Shown here one piece after another: positions 10,010-23,327 of a stretch of 64,000 nucleotides of DNA. Location: positions 8,034,954-8,098,953 of the forward strand of contig OY848920.1 in the NCBI GenBank assembly GCA_963693285.1, read 5' to 3'. The DNA is from Xestospongia muta (Eukaryota > Porifera > Demospongiae > Haplosclerida > Petrosiidae). Made by a program: the position numbers and the translations under genes. Positions within the stretch are counted from its first letter, which is position 1, and every line of letters starts with the position of its first letter. The notes below the pieces were generated by a model. That model was not told the origin of the DNA. It saw only the letters and a list, made by a program, of their open reading frames with translations, and ran no database searches.

Positions 10010-13000
10010 CCTATTTTACTGAGATAACTTTACTTTGCTCTGATCTCTTCTGAAGATTTTAGCTCTTGGATATAAATCATGACTAGCATCAGGACCCATT
10101 ATTGCAACTACTGCTGGCCAACCACTCTTATTAGCCGTAGTCTCATAAAATGGTACATTGTATGATGCCCAGTATCCTTCCCTTAAAATAGCAGTCTGGT
10201 CAGCATATTCCACATACCTAAATACATTGGAAAGCTCAATGTTATAAGTGTATTAGATGCCTACTAAACCCTTATATTGAACAACTGATATTGATTATGA
10301 TATGATTTTAAATAACTTTTTAACATGACAAACTCTAATAGTTGCCATGAAACGAAAGCAATACCAGTTATACAAATGTCTGTGATGAATTAAATAAGAA
10401 AATGGAGTTTTAAAAGGTGATGAATTTTAGTATTTAAAATTAAAACATCAGGTTATAGTAGTATCCATGACTACTGTGATGCAGCATATATCTACGCTAG
10501 TGTGTTAATAATGGAAGAATGATATTAAGGGATGTACTTTATTACTTACCCTGGTATCTGCTCTACTACCCAGAGGGTTCCATCTTCTAAACTATTAGTG
10601 AGGTTGATCTTCTTCAAATCCAATACCATGTACTGATTATTGTAGGTACCTTAAATATCAGTAATAGATTATAGTCTGGTTATTTCTATTTAACAACTTC
10701 ACTACGTATGTAAAATTGCGTGTAGTAACTTACCACATGTAATTTTACAGTGAAGTTGTTAAATATCAATAGTATCATCCCATTTAAACAAGTGATAACT
10801 AATAATATCGTGATATGTCATGATATATCATAAAGTAAATTACAATATCGCCCAGCCCTAGTGGTTACATACTGCCCAGCCCTAGTGGTTACAATACTGC
10901 CCAGCCCTAGATGTAAGCACTTCAAATAATAAGAGTCAGGTATTGAAGCTGTATTGATGTAATGTTTATAAAACTAGCATATACAGCAGCTATTGGATAT
11001 TTTCAGTGGAATTTATTTGGCCATTACATTCATATAAACTAGATATGGTAGAATAGAATATTTGATTCTAATTGACTTACCAGAGTTATATTCAGCGACA
11101 TACTCTGACCATTCTTTGCCATTTGAAGCAAGCCAGTTAGCTAGTCTGACTCGATGCCACGAAAGCAACGATTGAGGGATAGAGTATTTGTAAATACTGT
11201 GATCACTAATCTCATTAGTAGTTTGTAGCATCATCATTTTACTACAGGAGAACAAAATAATACAATAAGTGTATTCATTATATTTAGTAATTAAATCTAT
11301 CTACAATTCTACATGTTCTCATAATCAGTTAACACTCTGACACACTCAATACAGTTTATGAACACAAGTACTGACCTGTCCATGATGTAAAAGTCATCCC
11401 ATGAAGACAGAACGCCAGCATAACTTGAGAAACTGGTCACTTTAGAAGCTAAAATAACACATAATGTTACCCTCAATAATAGTAGACCATAATTTCTCTT
11501 ACCAGCATGTGGTTCTTGCAGATTAAAGGCATAATGCTTATATATTCTCACCATGGACTGATAAATATACCAACTACAGTAAGAAAACCAATAATAATAA
11601 TGGAGGAATGAATTATAGAGAAACTAATTTAAGATTATAGACGTATTAGTACCTGGAATGTGATGCATAAATGTTCTCATAGCCAGGTAACACTTTGATA
11701 AGTACAGAACAGTGACCTTGACTGAATACCTACAGGTTAGAAAGAAGTAATAAAAACATAATATTGTATGAAATATACAACATAAATATTTTGTGTGTTG
11801 ACTGTTGATTTAATATGATTATGTGTATTTAAAATTTAATGCTGACATGTATATGTATGAATAATGTTGAAAGTGAACCATATTCATTCACAGTCACAAG
11901 GGAATCACTAAATTAACTAACTAAGGGCTATAGAAACAAGCTCACTGTAAGTGCTGTATGTTATCATAACCTGTACTATACTCTGTCTGATTTGAGAAGG
12001 GTCACTCCAGACATGTAAAAAATAACTTTGTCGTTTGACATGCTATCTACATGGGACTTGTACCAATCGATTCAGCTTGTAATGTGCATTTTATATATAA
12101 AATTAAGCTCTCTAGTGCTACGAGAAAGTAGCAAACTATAATAGTTCTTAACAAGCAAATCTTACCCAATCCATTAGCTCATCTTTGTTCATTTTGCTGA
12201 CATTGAATGTTCTATCTTTGATAATGTTCTGAATGTCCAAATAGTCACCATTACCTGCTAAATAATCAAATTCCCAATCTTCCATCATCTGTTAAAAAAT
12301 TGAACAATCAAACAAATTACACAATAGAAGAAAGAAACATTTATAGTGTACCAATCTATACGGTACCAAAGTATGTCATAAAATGCCAAAACTACCAATG
12401 ACATTCATTGTCAATCCATAATACTGTTCATTATAGGTTATACTTTGACAAACATATTAGTTGATTTTAACCATATATGGTCATTTGCATTGCTCACAAA
12501 TTATCAATAAGCTGATTCATTACTAACACATTGATAAACACTGCTTGAGAGTACTATAGTTAATTGTCAGATCTATATACATTCTGTTAAAAATCTCATT
12601 AGTTAGACAAAAGAAAGCTCATCAATATTGGAACTATGTGTATAAGAGCTGTTACTATGGAATTTGTATTACAACATCCTTATATATTACACACATGTCC
12701 CTTTTGAGAAGTGATTTGTTGAAGGACATGAACATAATTTCATAGTATTAGTCATAAAAACAGTATTTGTTGTTAATATTTTTCAATGCATTTTTGTAGG
12801 CATATTTGTAACCTAGGTAATCAAGATTTGGTTAAAACAACTTTTCTATTTAACTGTGACCTAGTCAATATATGTATGAAACTTTGTACCTGATCTGATG
12901 GTGCATACATTCTGTATCCTAACTTCATCCCTGAAACATGGAAATAAATACAGTAATTCAATCACACAAATTAGAAGATTATATATATGAAGTATATTAA

Positions 13001-14148
13001 CAGCAATGACTCTGAATGATAGATTATTTATTATTACGAAAATGAAGAACTGGAATTGTTATTTGCATTAATTTATAACCCTTTATAAGCAAATACCTTC
13101 AAATTGTTGGTAGATTAAATTAACATATGTCCAGTAAACAGAATTGTTAGTGTCAATCATATTTGTCATCCAATCTCTCTAAAAAAGGAAATGATTTGAT
13201 TTGAGTGAGTTGAAATAAACACTTGTGGATTTTGACGGTAAGTTTATTTACTTGTTGTTTGTAATAAGTCTTCACTTTTTCAATTGTAGTGGCATCTTCA
13301 TTAGTAAAGTAAGCAGAGTAGAGATTTTTGTATAAAGAATAGATCTCCCTTATAAGAAAAATATTTAAATTTGTATTGTATAAAAGAATGCGAACAATAC
13401 GATGTAACAAGAATTAAAAATATGTATTTATTCAACTCAAACATACGTATGAGTCAAAGCCCCTTCTAAGAAACCAGCAGCTTTGACAACAGCTACATCA
13501 CTGTATTCTGTTTTAGTAGCATATCCACCAGCTACATGAAATTTACCCCATCTAAAAAAACATACAATACAGTTGTCTATTATGAATATTATAAATATAA
13601 ATTATACATAGAAGTAGAATTAAGGTTAGAATAGGTATCATCTATATCATAAAGTATAGTCTAGTAATAATGATACCTTAAGTGTTAGGGTCTATTAAAT
13701 TTAGTAATTTTAAATGTTTGAATTTAAGATGTATTTAATTTTTAGAATTTTTAAAATCACGCTCAATTCAATCTAACCATATTTGTAAATCTAAAAACAG
13801 TATTTTATATTTCAAAGTGATACTATAATAGGAAATGACTTTTAACTTTCTGGCCTACCAATGACTTGCTAATGAGTACTATATAGTTACATACTAATAT
13901 GTCTATAATTTATATATACCCATCAATGTTTTGAGTTTTTAAATAAGACCCATAGGCAGCACCATACTCCTTGTCTTGTACACCCAATTTTAATGTGTAG
14001 TTAAACCTAAATAAGTAATGGTCTCATTATTATTATTAATAGAAGGAGCTTACCCATCATAATAGACAGTTCCTGATGAAACATTTTGAGAGGATACTGG
14101 CCAAAAAAGGACAGTAAAAAATAGAATGATCAGATACCACCCAGCCAT
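9200..14148 (-). CDS. Phospholipase B-like protein (PLBD family), 18 exons
   Basis: Complete gene of roughly 545 residues, close to the family's usual 550-590. Exons (approximate, 5' to 3'): 14054-14148, 13919-14004, 13450-13554, 13252-13345, 13099-13182, 12890-12932, 12168-12291, 11654-11731, 11500-11575, 11375-11450, 11082-11240, 10550-10652, 10031-10217, 9841-9906, 9640-9771, 9460-9515, 9290-9345, 9200-9250. A signal peptide starts at ATG 14148. Family landmarks are [12 protein letters not shown] (the Cys is the expected N-terminal nucleophile after self-cleavage), [58 protein letters not shown] and PPFQWSTSP. Known members are secreted or lysosomal Ntn-type amidase/phospholipases. Partial copies lie at 16194-16690 and 24115-24857. 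Confidence 0.88.
9959..10006. repeat. (CT)n microsatellite
   Basis: About 24 uninterrupted CT units, just downstream (in gene direction) of the exon that encodes [10 protein letters not shown], within a PLBD intron. Confidence 0.95.
10688..10764. repeat. Inverted repeat in PLBD intron
   Basis: ATTTAACAACTTCACT at the left has a perfect inverted partner ending at 10764, with a further GTAAAATT/AATTTTAC pair inside. It looks like a small fold-back element. Three copies of a 25-bp motif containing GCCCAGCCCTAGTGGTTAC follow at about 10849-10912. Confidence 0.6.
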
Positions 14149-14368
14149 TATTAACTTTATGTTGAGTCGGCAGTTAAGTGGGTGGGGCTCACTTACTACT
14201 TCAACACAGGAAATGATCAAGAATAGATCATTTCCTCTAGAAATCAAATTGTCTTATGAAATATTACAAAATTGTGAAAGTTAAGTTGTAATTTAGTACT
14301 ATTAATAAAAATAACTTCAGCTTTCAATTCACACCACTTTGGCGTGTTTTTTTAAGGGGAAATAGACT

Positions 14369-15406
14369 TTAACGAACGTAAAATTCGAAAACATCCACTG
14401 GAACAGCTTCATCAGGATAACCCTCACTGGTACATAACCTCAATTCAATATCATCTGTAGTAGACTGGTTAAGTATCCTGACAAACCAGGGCATTTTAGG
14501 ATTATTACAACAGGGAGACTCATTGAAATCACAGTTTTGACCATCCCATAAAGGATCGGTGAAGATGACATTAGGAAAAGAACTATAACCATCATCTGCC
14601 CCAGACTCACAGTAATAATTATTGCCCACGAAAGAAGGAACAGTGGCTGAACTACCATTATTACATGAACATGATTGCCAGTTGTCTTTATTCTCTCCAC
14701 GGCCACAGATGTAAGTCCAAAGATGTTGACGAGTTGTACCATGTGTAGTGATAGAGATTCCATCAACATATGGACCGTCTAGAGAATTAACACCACGATT
14801 ATTAGGATAAATTCCATCAGTAATTCTATACTGGTATCCTCTTACTTTTCCACAAACATGTTGATACGAGATATTTAAAGGACTAAACAAAGTACTGTTA
14901 CAACCACTCTCACTACTATGCACCCTGTCACATAAAGGATAATTAATTCCATTAAAATTGTATGTATTTAGTCCAGGAGGACAGATAGTCCCTGGTTGAC
15001 TCATGTTGAGATAGCCCACTCTCATCCAACCTCCTACTCCATCACAGTTACTACCCTCCATATCACAGTAGACATCAACAATACTACCATTACTTAAAGT
15101 GAGGCTGTAATATCCTGATGTAGCATTAGGGAAGGCTTGTAGTAGAGCAACGCAAGAATTATATAGAAAGGTATGTTTGATACAAGATGTAGGTACTGAT
15201 GGTGGACATAATATGAACTTGACTCTATTGTTCTCTTTCAACCTAAACTTCTTTCCACTGTTACTAGAGAGACAACAGTACTGTTCATAGAGTGAGGGAG
15301 GACGTGGAGTTAGTAGACTAGTACAGTCAGCCATACAATCAGAGGAGCCCTCACTAAACATTACTAATAGACCTGCAAAGAGACATCTGAAGAAGATTAC
15401 TTTCAT
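14369..15406 (-). CDS. Secreted fibrinogen-like lectin family protein, A + LCDR module type
   Basis: Single exon, 345 residues, from ATG 15406 (MKVIFFRCLFAGLLVMFSEG). A-type N module (CMADCTSLLTPRPPSLYEQY), core DVYCDMEGSNCDGVGGWMRV, then the distinct C module: PLCDRVHSSESGCNST, HVCGKVRGYQYRITDG, VDGISITTHGTTRQHLWTYI, YYCESGADDGYSS and the end VFEFYVR. It lies about 220 bp upstream, in transcription direction, of the PLBD gene start, so PLBD follows it on the same strand. It is the closest relative of the gene at 22287-23327; the two and their 5' flanks form a duplicated pair. Confidence 0.8.
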   Translation of the reverse strand: MKVIFFRCLFAGLLVMFSEGSSDCMADCTSLLTPRPPSLYEQYCCLSSNSGKKFRLKENNRVKFILCPPSVPTSCIKHTFLYNSCVALLQAFPNATSGYYSLTLSNGSIVDVYCDMEGSNCDGVGGWMRVGYLNMSQPGTICPPGLNTYNFNGINYPLCDRVHSSESGCNSTLFSPLNISYQHVCGKVRGYQYRITDGIYPNNRGVNSLDGPYVDGISITTHGTTRQHLWTYICGRGENKDNWQSCSCNNGSSATVPSFVGNNYYCESGADDGYSSFPNVIFTDPLWDGQNCDFNESPCCNNPKMPWFVRILNQSTTDDIELRLCTSEGYPDEAVPVDVFEFYVR

Positions 15407-16193
15407 GATTAGTTCTGTCACCACTATTGTGTATATCTGTGACTGACTGTGATAACTTATAGTCAATGTTTTCTACTTATGATCACTATATGCCAAATAT
15501 CACAGACCTCTATGGATTTGTTTAATTAATTTATTAAACCACATAAAAATAAAATTAAAACATATCAAACTACCTTTTCCTCATTCTCTTGTTCATTACT
15601 ACAATCACAGAATCTTGTTAACAGTTGTATTATGATCACTATATTATAAAATTATTTAAATTACAGACACGTATGGATTTGTATAATTAAATTAACTACA
15701 TCAAAGTAACCTTATAATTCATAATTATCCTTTCCTCATGTCTCATGTTTATTACTACTATTATACTGTATATTGTTAATAACTTTATCTTAATATAAAA
15801 GTTCCATAGCAATAGTACCCACACAGAAATCAACTAATATTCCTTTTCAGATACTTTTTGTGTTTACAATATATACACAAAATAAATCATATGCACTTTA
15901 TTAATATTAATCAAAACTGTACATGATATTTACTGTGTTGCATCAAATAACTTGCTACATACATGTAACTTGTATAACCATATATTGGTTAAATGAACCA
16001 GTCAATTTTACAGTAATATATTTAAGGACTTCATGTTTTAGAAAATATTTTCATTTTTAATATAACAGGTTATACCTACATACTATAGAAAAATGACACT
16101 TATTTCCAACTGTTGTTCTTCTATCATAGTTTCCGCAGCTGTAGATTCTTTCCAGTGGTTTTTTGTACAATGCTTTTACTATTGGGTAATGTC
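15407..16193. repeat. Lectin 5' flank, copy of 23328-24114
   Basis: The sequence upstream of the lectin gene at 14369 is repeated almost base for base upstream of the gene at 22287. Near 15960-16015 it contains a decayed right half of the CACTGTAAA-type MITE. No coding exon seen. Confidence 0.8.
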
Positions 16194-16690
16194 ATTAGAG
16201 ATATTTGTATAAAGAATAGATCTCCCTAATAAAAAAAATTGTATTGTGTAAAAAGAATGCTAACGAATTGATGTAACAAGAATTAAAAACATGTATTTAT
16301 TCAACTCAAACATACGTATGAGTCAGAGCTCCTTTTAGGAAACCAGCAGCTTTGACAACAGCTACATCACTGTATTCTGTTTTAGTACCATATTCACCAG
16401 CTACATGAAATTTATCCCATCTAAAAAACATACAATACAGCTGTCTATTATAAATATTATAAATATAAATTATACATAGAAGTTAGAAATTTGAGTTGCA
16501 GGTATTAAGGTTAGAATAGCTATTATCTGTATCATGATATCTAGTCTAGTATGAATGATACCTTAAGTGTTAGGATCTGCTAAATTTAGTGTAGTTAAAA
16601 CTAAATAAGTCATGGTCTCGTTATTATTATTAATAGAAGGAGCTTACCCATCATAATAGACAGTTCCTGATGAAACATATTGAGATGATA
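16194..16690 (-). pseudogene. PLBD fragment, exons 4, 3 and 1 relics
   Basis: Contains a stub of exon 4 near 16194, an intact-looking exon 3 copy near 16312-16424 (reading [20 protein letters not shown]) and an exon 1 end near 16648-16690 ([15 protein letters not shown]). Exon 2 and the rest of the gene are absent. It is joined directly to a lectin remnant. Confidence 0.75.
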
Positions 16691-16967
16691 CTGGCCAAGA
16701 AAGGACAATTGACCATCCCATAAAGGATTGGTGAAAATGGCATCAGGAAAAGAACATAACAACATCAGATAGCTCACTCAAAGATCCTGAAAGACCACGA
16801 CCACATGGAAAGTTATCAGGATAGACCCTAACAGGGACATCAGTAATGGTCATGTCCTGAAGAAGATGGTTTGAGTCAGCTCCATAGCATGAAACAATGC
16901 AAGAGATGAGAATAGCTATCAAAAAAGTACAGTTGATATCAAAATACATCATTGATTGCTCTTGAGG
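16691..16967 (-). pseudogene. B-type lectin gene with large internal deletion
   Basis: Signal peptide and start of the B module are intact (MYFDINCTFLIAILISCIVS ... VPVRVYPDNFPCGRGLSGS) up to SELSDVV. The sequence then jumps straight to a short C-terminal scrap that corresponds to the DPLWDGQ region (about 16711-16757). The rest is deleted. The equivalent place in the second block holds the almost complete gene 25071-26262. Confidence 0.8.
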
Positions 16968-17822
16968 ATGTATCACTACTCAATGTTAAACATTGTCCAT
17001 CACATGACTAACACCATAAAGTGGGTGGACACCTACACAGTACAGAGTGAATTTATATATGTATACATTAAGTGTATTCATAACTTGATGATATTGGCTA
17101 GTGTATCATCATTATGAAATTATTTGTGAATTCTATCACCTTAGTTTGACTACCACAGATGTATAATATTATCAATTCTCTATAAATGTTTAGTATCGTT
17201 TGATCATGAAAGAAAATTCCACCAAACAAAGTAGTATGACATTGTGCTTGTACTACTAAACAATAATGTTGTACATTCTATATTACATCATTAGAATATA
17301 AAATAAAGTCAAAATTTTGTTCTGAGTGTACACCTTAATACATTCATATGCTTTATTGTATAAGTACTACTTTAAAGGGTTCCAAATTAATTTGTCATTG
17401 TTATGATTTCTGCTAAATTACAAGTCTAGAAAAAAATCATTATTTACATTTTCTGTTATTAATAAAGTAAGTTCCTAATGTAGTAATTAAAGTATGGTAT
17501 GGTCTATCTTCTCTTTATTTTCATTTGACTTTGTTGTTTCTTGAAATTTTATGAGATATACTGTATCCTAACTATAAACTATCAATGTATACTATTATGT
17601 CATTGTTTTATTTTGTGAAGATTCTTTTAACTATAAAGACAAATAGTGAATAAATGAAAGCATTATATAGAAATATATAATATATCTAGTTATTTACCAA
17701 TGTATGGAGTACCTAAGACACTATTGTTATTAATAAAGTAAGTTCCTAATAATGATGTAGTAATTAAAGTGTGATGTCTATCTTCTCTTTATCTTCATTT
17801 TGACTTTGTTGTTCCTTAAAGT
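16968..17822. other. Intergenic, with a duplicated NTPase last-exon region
   Basis: Begins with the conserved upstream block of B-type lectins (about 16986-17060). At about 17455-17575 there is a decayed copy of the region 17697-17850, which holds the last exon and 3' flank of the NTPase gene. No other gene seen. Confidence 0.6.
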
Positions 17823-20800
17823 TTATGATGTAGACATACTGTGTGCAACTATAAAAAAATAGTAATAATTGAAAAGCTAAACAGCAAATTAAACAGTAAA
17901 AGCAGTGTTGTCTAGATTTTCCATCAGAATTCCCTTGGAATCCCACAGTCTCATCTCATGCATATTATAAATATACATAATTATGGTATGAGATAGGACC
18001 GTGGAATCAGTTTTTTACAGTATGGGACTGTAGAATTATGCATTGACATGATAGAATCTACCTATTAGTATCTATAGGTACTCTGATGGCAACCATGTAT
18101 GAGTAAAAAAGTCCAACTAATGTAACTATTAAATAAATATAAATTATTAATTTTACCTTTGTAGTCAAGTGATCTTGCTATGATTTCCAGCTTCTTGCTT
18201 TCTCCTTCACTTTGTTTGTGTATTTCATTGGCTGCTTTCATCAGCTTAATAGCAAGTGTTTTCTTAGAGGCATCATTTTCACTGGACAAGTCTTCCCAAA
18301 CAATTAGTATTGTCATGCAAAGTCTCCATTTCGATTTTTCTTTTAAAAAGATTATTTCTGGTACACCAAGACATTGACAAACAACATACAATGTTTTGTC
18401 TGACAATTCTAACATTTTCTTAGCCACCATACAAGCATCATCAAGAGACAAAGGATCTAAAAATATATATATCATCGTAAAAATGAATTAGTTATTTCAA
18501 CATATATGTGTTGAATAAGATTACAAGGTGAGATGTGAAAATAATAATAAAAACTTGTGCTTTATTTCTAGTACATATACATACTAATAGATAGTTGTAT
18601 AGTAAACTGTCGAAACTATAAAGACTTTTTAAATGTCTCATAGTTAGACAAAGATTTGTTATGTATGCTATATGTACTTTTTTGTGTGAGGGTTATCATA
18701 ACAAAATTTATAGTAAGATAACTCTAGATACAACATACATTTCCTTTTGTTTATTGAGTAATATAAGTTATGATCAGAATATGTTTTTGATATTTTTAAA
18801 TGTTTTTTACTAGCATGTGTCAAACTAAGTAACTATGAATCAGCTATAAGAAACAATTTATTTAACAATGATGAATCTAAAAATTATTTATAGTTACCTC
18901 CATTATAAAGTTGGTCTTTAGGAACATGATTTTCCACCTATAACAAAGAAGTACAATGAATAAAGTTTACAGCAAACACAATTAGGACAATTATTATCTA
19001 TGACCCATGCATTGTATGTGGAGTATTACAACAATATATGGTAATACTATCATTACCTTGTTAAGGACTGTATTGTACTTGGAAAGGGCATTATTAAGCC
19101 TTCCATTGTCTTTGCACATTTGACATAACTCATTATTTGGTAGGTGATGATAATGTTGCTGAAGTTTATACACAGCAGCTTGGTCTACTTCATTTGAACA
19201 CATAACCGCAAAATTGTATTTGAATTTTGTCATCTTCATCATTTTATGGCAGACAGTGATGACTTGCTCAACAACATCTTCATATAGTTGCTGTGGTGGA
19301 AAACAAAACTCAATAGCATCACCAAGATAGACCAATTTAAAAATAACTCCATCATTGTTACTGTTGGAGTGTGCTCTAATGCTTGTCACATTAACATGTG
19401 GGTGCTCAGGAATATACAGCGCAGCTTTCTCATACATTTTAAGGAATAATTTAGTAAAGGCAACGTTTGGGTGTATCATTGCTCGATTGACATCACGTAG
19501 CAAACACAATGCATTCGGTTCATGTTCAGTAATAGCTGATGCTGTACTTGCATTGGGAACATAATAAACAAGCTCGTGGTCACTAAGTGGAGACAAACTG
19601 CCTAATATTTGACTAGGCTCTACTTCCACAGCTATTCCAAAATGCACAAGGGAATTCAACATATCAAAAGCTTTTTCTTCATCTCCAAATATATTAGCTG
19701 CTCTTGATTTCGTTACTAATCCATATTTTGTAACTAGAGAATCAATCTCAGAAGGTAGATAAAACAGCTTGTCTAGCTCATGAAAATAAGGAACAGGTTG
19801 TAGAATGACAATGTTGGACTCTTTATTGATAAGACTGATATCAATGATGCTACCCAAAGATGTGAAAAATTGGCAAAAATGCTCAAAATCATTATCAGAT
19901 AATTTAAGTTTGCTTGCTTTTGACTGTAAAACATCTCTTTTGATATACAATAAACCTTCTCTTTTGTAGAACAAGCTACGAAGGAAAATGTAGGAGAGGG
20001 GAAGAGAAATAGGCTTATTAAGCTCCGTGTTAACAATTTCATCGAATGCTTTTTTGAGTAGCTTTTCTTTGTCTTCTACCACAAATGGTATAACATCTTG
20101 CATATCAACAAGACTTTCAACATTCATTTGATTGGCAGCAACTCTGGCCTCCTTTATAACCTGCTCCTTCATATGTTCTATTTCACCATTTTCAACAGAA
20201 CCATCATGACAAGCCACTAATTTACATACGTTAGAGCGATTACTACACTTTGATGATCCCAGTTGAGCTGAACGAAGAAGATGATAAAGACGAGCATGCC
20301 ATTTCAGTATAGATGCTTTATCTGACCCCTCACATGATATCTCTGGAGTATCATAAAGGCAGGGAAGGTCACGTACAAGGTTGAAAAACATCCACACACG
20401 GCTACTGTAAAGGTGACCAGCTAACATAGGAAGAATATAAAGGGCTGTTTTACTGGTACCAACATCCCATATGTTGATCATGGCAATTCCACTTGGTAGA
20501 CCTTGATTCCAGCCAGGCCGATTTCCAGGAGACACTCTGTTAATATAAAAATCTTGAATCATTTGTGTGAAATGACGATCAAGGTCATCATCGTTGTCAA
20601 AAATGGATTTAGGAATACTAGGAACTTGAATATTTTTAATAAACTCTCCTTGCACATAATAATGATGTTTTATAGCTGATTCCATGACTAATGCATAGTT
20701 AAATTTACTGGAATAGATCAGTGATGTAGTGGCAGGTTTTCTTACTGCTGATACTTCATAAAAGGACACACCATGTTCTTCGCCTTCAGGAAAGTTTCCA

Positions 20801-21398
20801 CACCGCAACTGCCTTAATAAGCTTCGAGTACCACTTGATTTGCTGCTGTTAGGTAGACCAGTAATGCAGAGAATAATAGGTGTAGCTTTGGCTGTAATAC
20901 GAGGATCGGTAATTGCTTCCTTCAACCACTCGGCTGATACAATAGATGACAACATCTCTGTAGAGAAATAGTCATGTTGATTTATAATTTAATATAATTT
21001 GTAAAACGTATGTTGTTTAAACAATTAATTGGCCAATTTATTTACATAATAATGAAATGCATTTGCACTCAGCTGGATTGCATAGACACTGATAACATAT
21101 TAAACAAAGCCTCAGCACATAGCTTCAGTACAACTTTATTACTTTACATTTTTGCTTTTAAAAGGCAAATACATTATAGCAATGCAACAGAAAATAACTA
21201 GAACACCTGCAATAGATTGTAAACTGAGTTAAATAATGGCATTACCCTCAAAATATATTTTTAGTTTTATTGTATAATCTGTTATTACAACTAACCAGTT
21301 TCATCACAACTTTTTGCGCTCTGAACTTGACGTTGTGTTTCACTACCAGTCACACATTCACTACTTGTAGGATATATTCCAGGTTCGACCTGATCAGC
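17823..21398 (-). CDS. Roc/COR-like NTPase with C-terminal death domain, gene 1
   Basis: Exons 21296-21398, 19057-20957, 18898-18937, 18157-18456 and 17823-17848 join in frame (splice phases 1, 0, 1, 1) and encode about 790 residues; the first coding exon is uncertain. The long exon has a P-loop-like GLPNSSKSSGT, then a Roc-type INIWDVG segment followed by VWMFFNLVRDLP. A COR-like helical/winged region (PISLPLSYIFLRSLFY ... VILQPVPYFHELDKL) comes next. The last two exons form a death-fold domain (LYVVCQCLGVPEIIFLKEKSKW, then LIVWEDLS). The ordinary Walker lysine-serine is kept (SKSS). It is probably a cytosolic signalling NTPase of the ROCO type. Compared with gene 2, the upstream exon (21720-21767) has lost its ATG. 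Confidence 0.7.
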
Positions 21399-21719
21399 CT
21401 AAATAAGTATCATTAAAAAAACCATTAATATTATTATTTAATCAATCTAAAAATCCTTGGGTTAATGTAACTACTTCTATAATAATAAATATGAACTATA
21501 CGCAATAAGATAAACAAAGAATGTCAATCTTTGAAATATAACTTCAGTAGATACCAAAGTAATACCTATAGTTTTACTAATTGTAATTACAAGTATTCAA
21601 TTCAGTCTCTGCAAAAACATTTGTCCTTGTATTAGGATACTTTTTCCATAACATTTCATAGGGTTATGGAGATATACCAATCAGACATTGACTACTGGGA
21701 ATTCAAACTACTTCAGTAC

Positions 21720-21767
21720 CATGTTTTGCTGAGTCTCTTCTACAGGAGGTGAGTAACAGTCTATAAT
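21720..21767 (-). pseudogene. First-exon homologue of NTPase gene 1, start codon lost
   Basis: Aligns with the first coding exon of NTPase gene 2 (IIDCYSPPVEETQQNM against MADYPPPEEETSKSM), with the same GTACTG donor. The ATG has become ATA. Either gene 1 starts elsewhere, perhaps at the ATG of the long exon (MLSSIVSAEW), or gene 1 is losing function. Confidence 0.45.
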
Positions 21768-22286
21768 TTCGAATAATAATATTCCTGTAAAATAACATTT
21801 CATTACTCAATTTGTACGAATTGATTGCAGCATTACCTGAAGAAGGGAGCTGGTATAAAAGGGGCGTATCAAAAAGGGGCGTGAAATCCTGCCACGCCCC
21901 ACAGCGAAAGATAAACACATTTCCTCTCTTAAAAACAATCAGCATTTAGTATAAGATCAAAAACTTAGAACAAATACGTATACTGACAAATGTTATTAGT
22001 ATAAAGCAAAATAATAAATTTAAAACTATCCCTTCCTCATTCATTACTTCTTCATTTCTACAGTTACAGTTGTTTTATCTTAAGTTGGCAGTTAAGTGGG
22101 TGGGGCTCACTTACTACTTGAGCACAGGAAATGATCAAAAAGAGATCATTTCCTCTAGAAATCAATTTGTCTTATGAAATTTTACAAAATTGCGAAAGTT
22201 AAGTTGTAATTTAGTACTATTAATAAATATTACTTCAGCTTTCAATTCACACCACTTTGGCGTGTTTTTTTAATGGATAATAGACT

Positions 22287-23327
22287 TTAGCGAACATAAA
22301 ATTCAAAAAAATCCACTGGAACGGCTTCATCAGGATAACCCTCACTGGTACATAACCTCAATTCAATATCATCTGTAGTAGACTGGTTAAGTGTCCTGAC
22401 AAACCAGGGCATTTTAGGATTATTACAACAGGGATGTTCTTTGAAATTACAGTTTTGACCATCCCATAAAACATCAGTGAAGATGGCATTAGGAAAAGAA
22501 CTATAACCATCATCTGCCCCAGACTCACAGTAATAATTATTGCCCACAAAAGAAGAAACAGTAGCTGAACTACCAGTATTACATGGACATGATTGGTAGT
22601 TGTCTTTATTCTCTGCATTGCCACAGATGTAAGTCCAGAGATGTTGACGAGTTGTACCATGTGTAGTGATAGAGATTCCATCAACATATGGACCGTCCAG
22701 AGAATTAACACCTCCACCATAATTAGGATAAATTCCATCAGTAACTCTATACTGGTATCCTCTTATGTTTCCACAAACATGTTGATATGAAATATTTAAA
22801 GGACTAAACAAAGCACTGCTACACCCATTCTCATTATTATGCAGCCTGTCACATAAAGGATAATTAATTCCACTAAAATTGTATGTATTTAGTCCAGGAG
22901 GACAGGTAGCCCCTGGTTGACTCATGTTGAGATAGCCTACTCTCATCCAGCCTCCTTTACCATCGCAGTTACTACCCTCCATATCACAGTAGACATTGAC
23001 AATACTACCATTACTTAAAGTGAGGCTGTAATATCCTGATGTAGCAGTAGGAAAAGCTTGTAGTAGAGCAATGCAGGAATTATATAGAAAGGTATGTTTG
23101 ATACAAGATGTAGGTACTGATGGTGGACATAAGATGAACTTGACTCTATTGTTCTCTTTCAACTTAAACTTCTTTCCACTGTTACTAGAGAGACAACAGT
23201 ACTGTTCATAGAGTGAGGGAGGAGGTGGAGTTAGTAGACTAGTACAGTCAGCCATACAATCAGAGGAACCCTCATTAAACATTACTAATAGACCTGCAAA
23301 CAGACATCTGAAGAAGATTACTTTCAT
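22287..23327 (-). CDS. Secreted fibrinogen-like lectin family protein, A + LCDR module type
   Basis: Single exon, 346 residues, from ATG 23327. It is the duplicate partner of 14369-15406: same signal peptide, A module and LCDR C module, with substitutions concentrated in loops (LHNNENGCSSAL, NYGGGVNSLDG, NAENKDNYQSCPC). It ends FFEFYVR. Downstream on the same strand lies the first-exon homologue of NTPase gene 1, about 520 bp away. Confidence 0.8.
   Translation of the reverse strand: MKVIFFRCLFAGLLVMFNEGSSDCMADCTSLLTPPPPSLYEQYCCLSSNSGKKFKLKENNRVKFILCPPSVPTSCIKHTFLYNSCIALLQAFPTATSGYYSLTLSNGSIVNVYCDMEGSNCDGKGGWMRVGYLNMSQPGATCPPGLNTYNFSGINYPLCDRLHNNENGCSSALFSPLNISYQHVCGNIRGYQYRVTDGIYPNYGGGVNSLDGPYVDGISITTHGTTRQHLWTYICGNAENKDNYQSCPCNTGSSATVSSFVGNNYYCESGADDGYSSFPNAIFTDVLWDGQNCNFKEHPCCNNPKMPWFVRTLNQSTTDDIELRLCTSEGYPDEAVPVDFFEFYVR

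Noticed and set aside
17764..17850. Alternative C-terminus reading VYIINFKEQQSQNEDKEK for NTPase gene 1
   Set aside because: The splice phase from the death-domain exon gives a short tail ending SMSTS, and the same tail is found in gene 2. The longer reading is in another frame and is not conserved.
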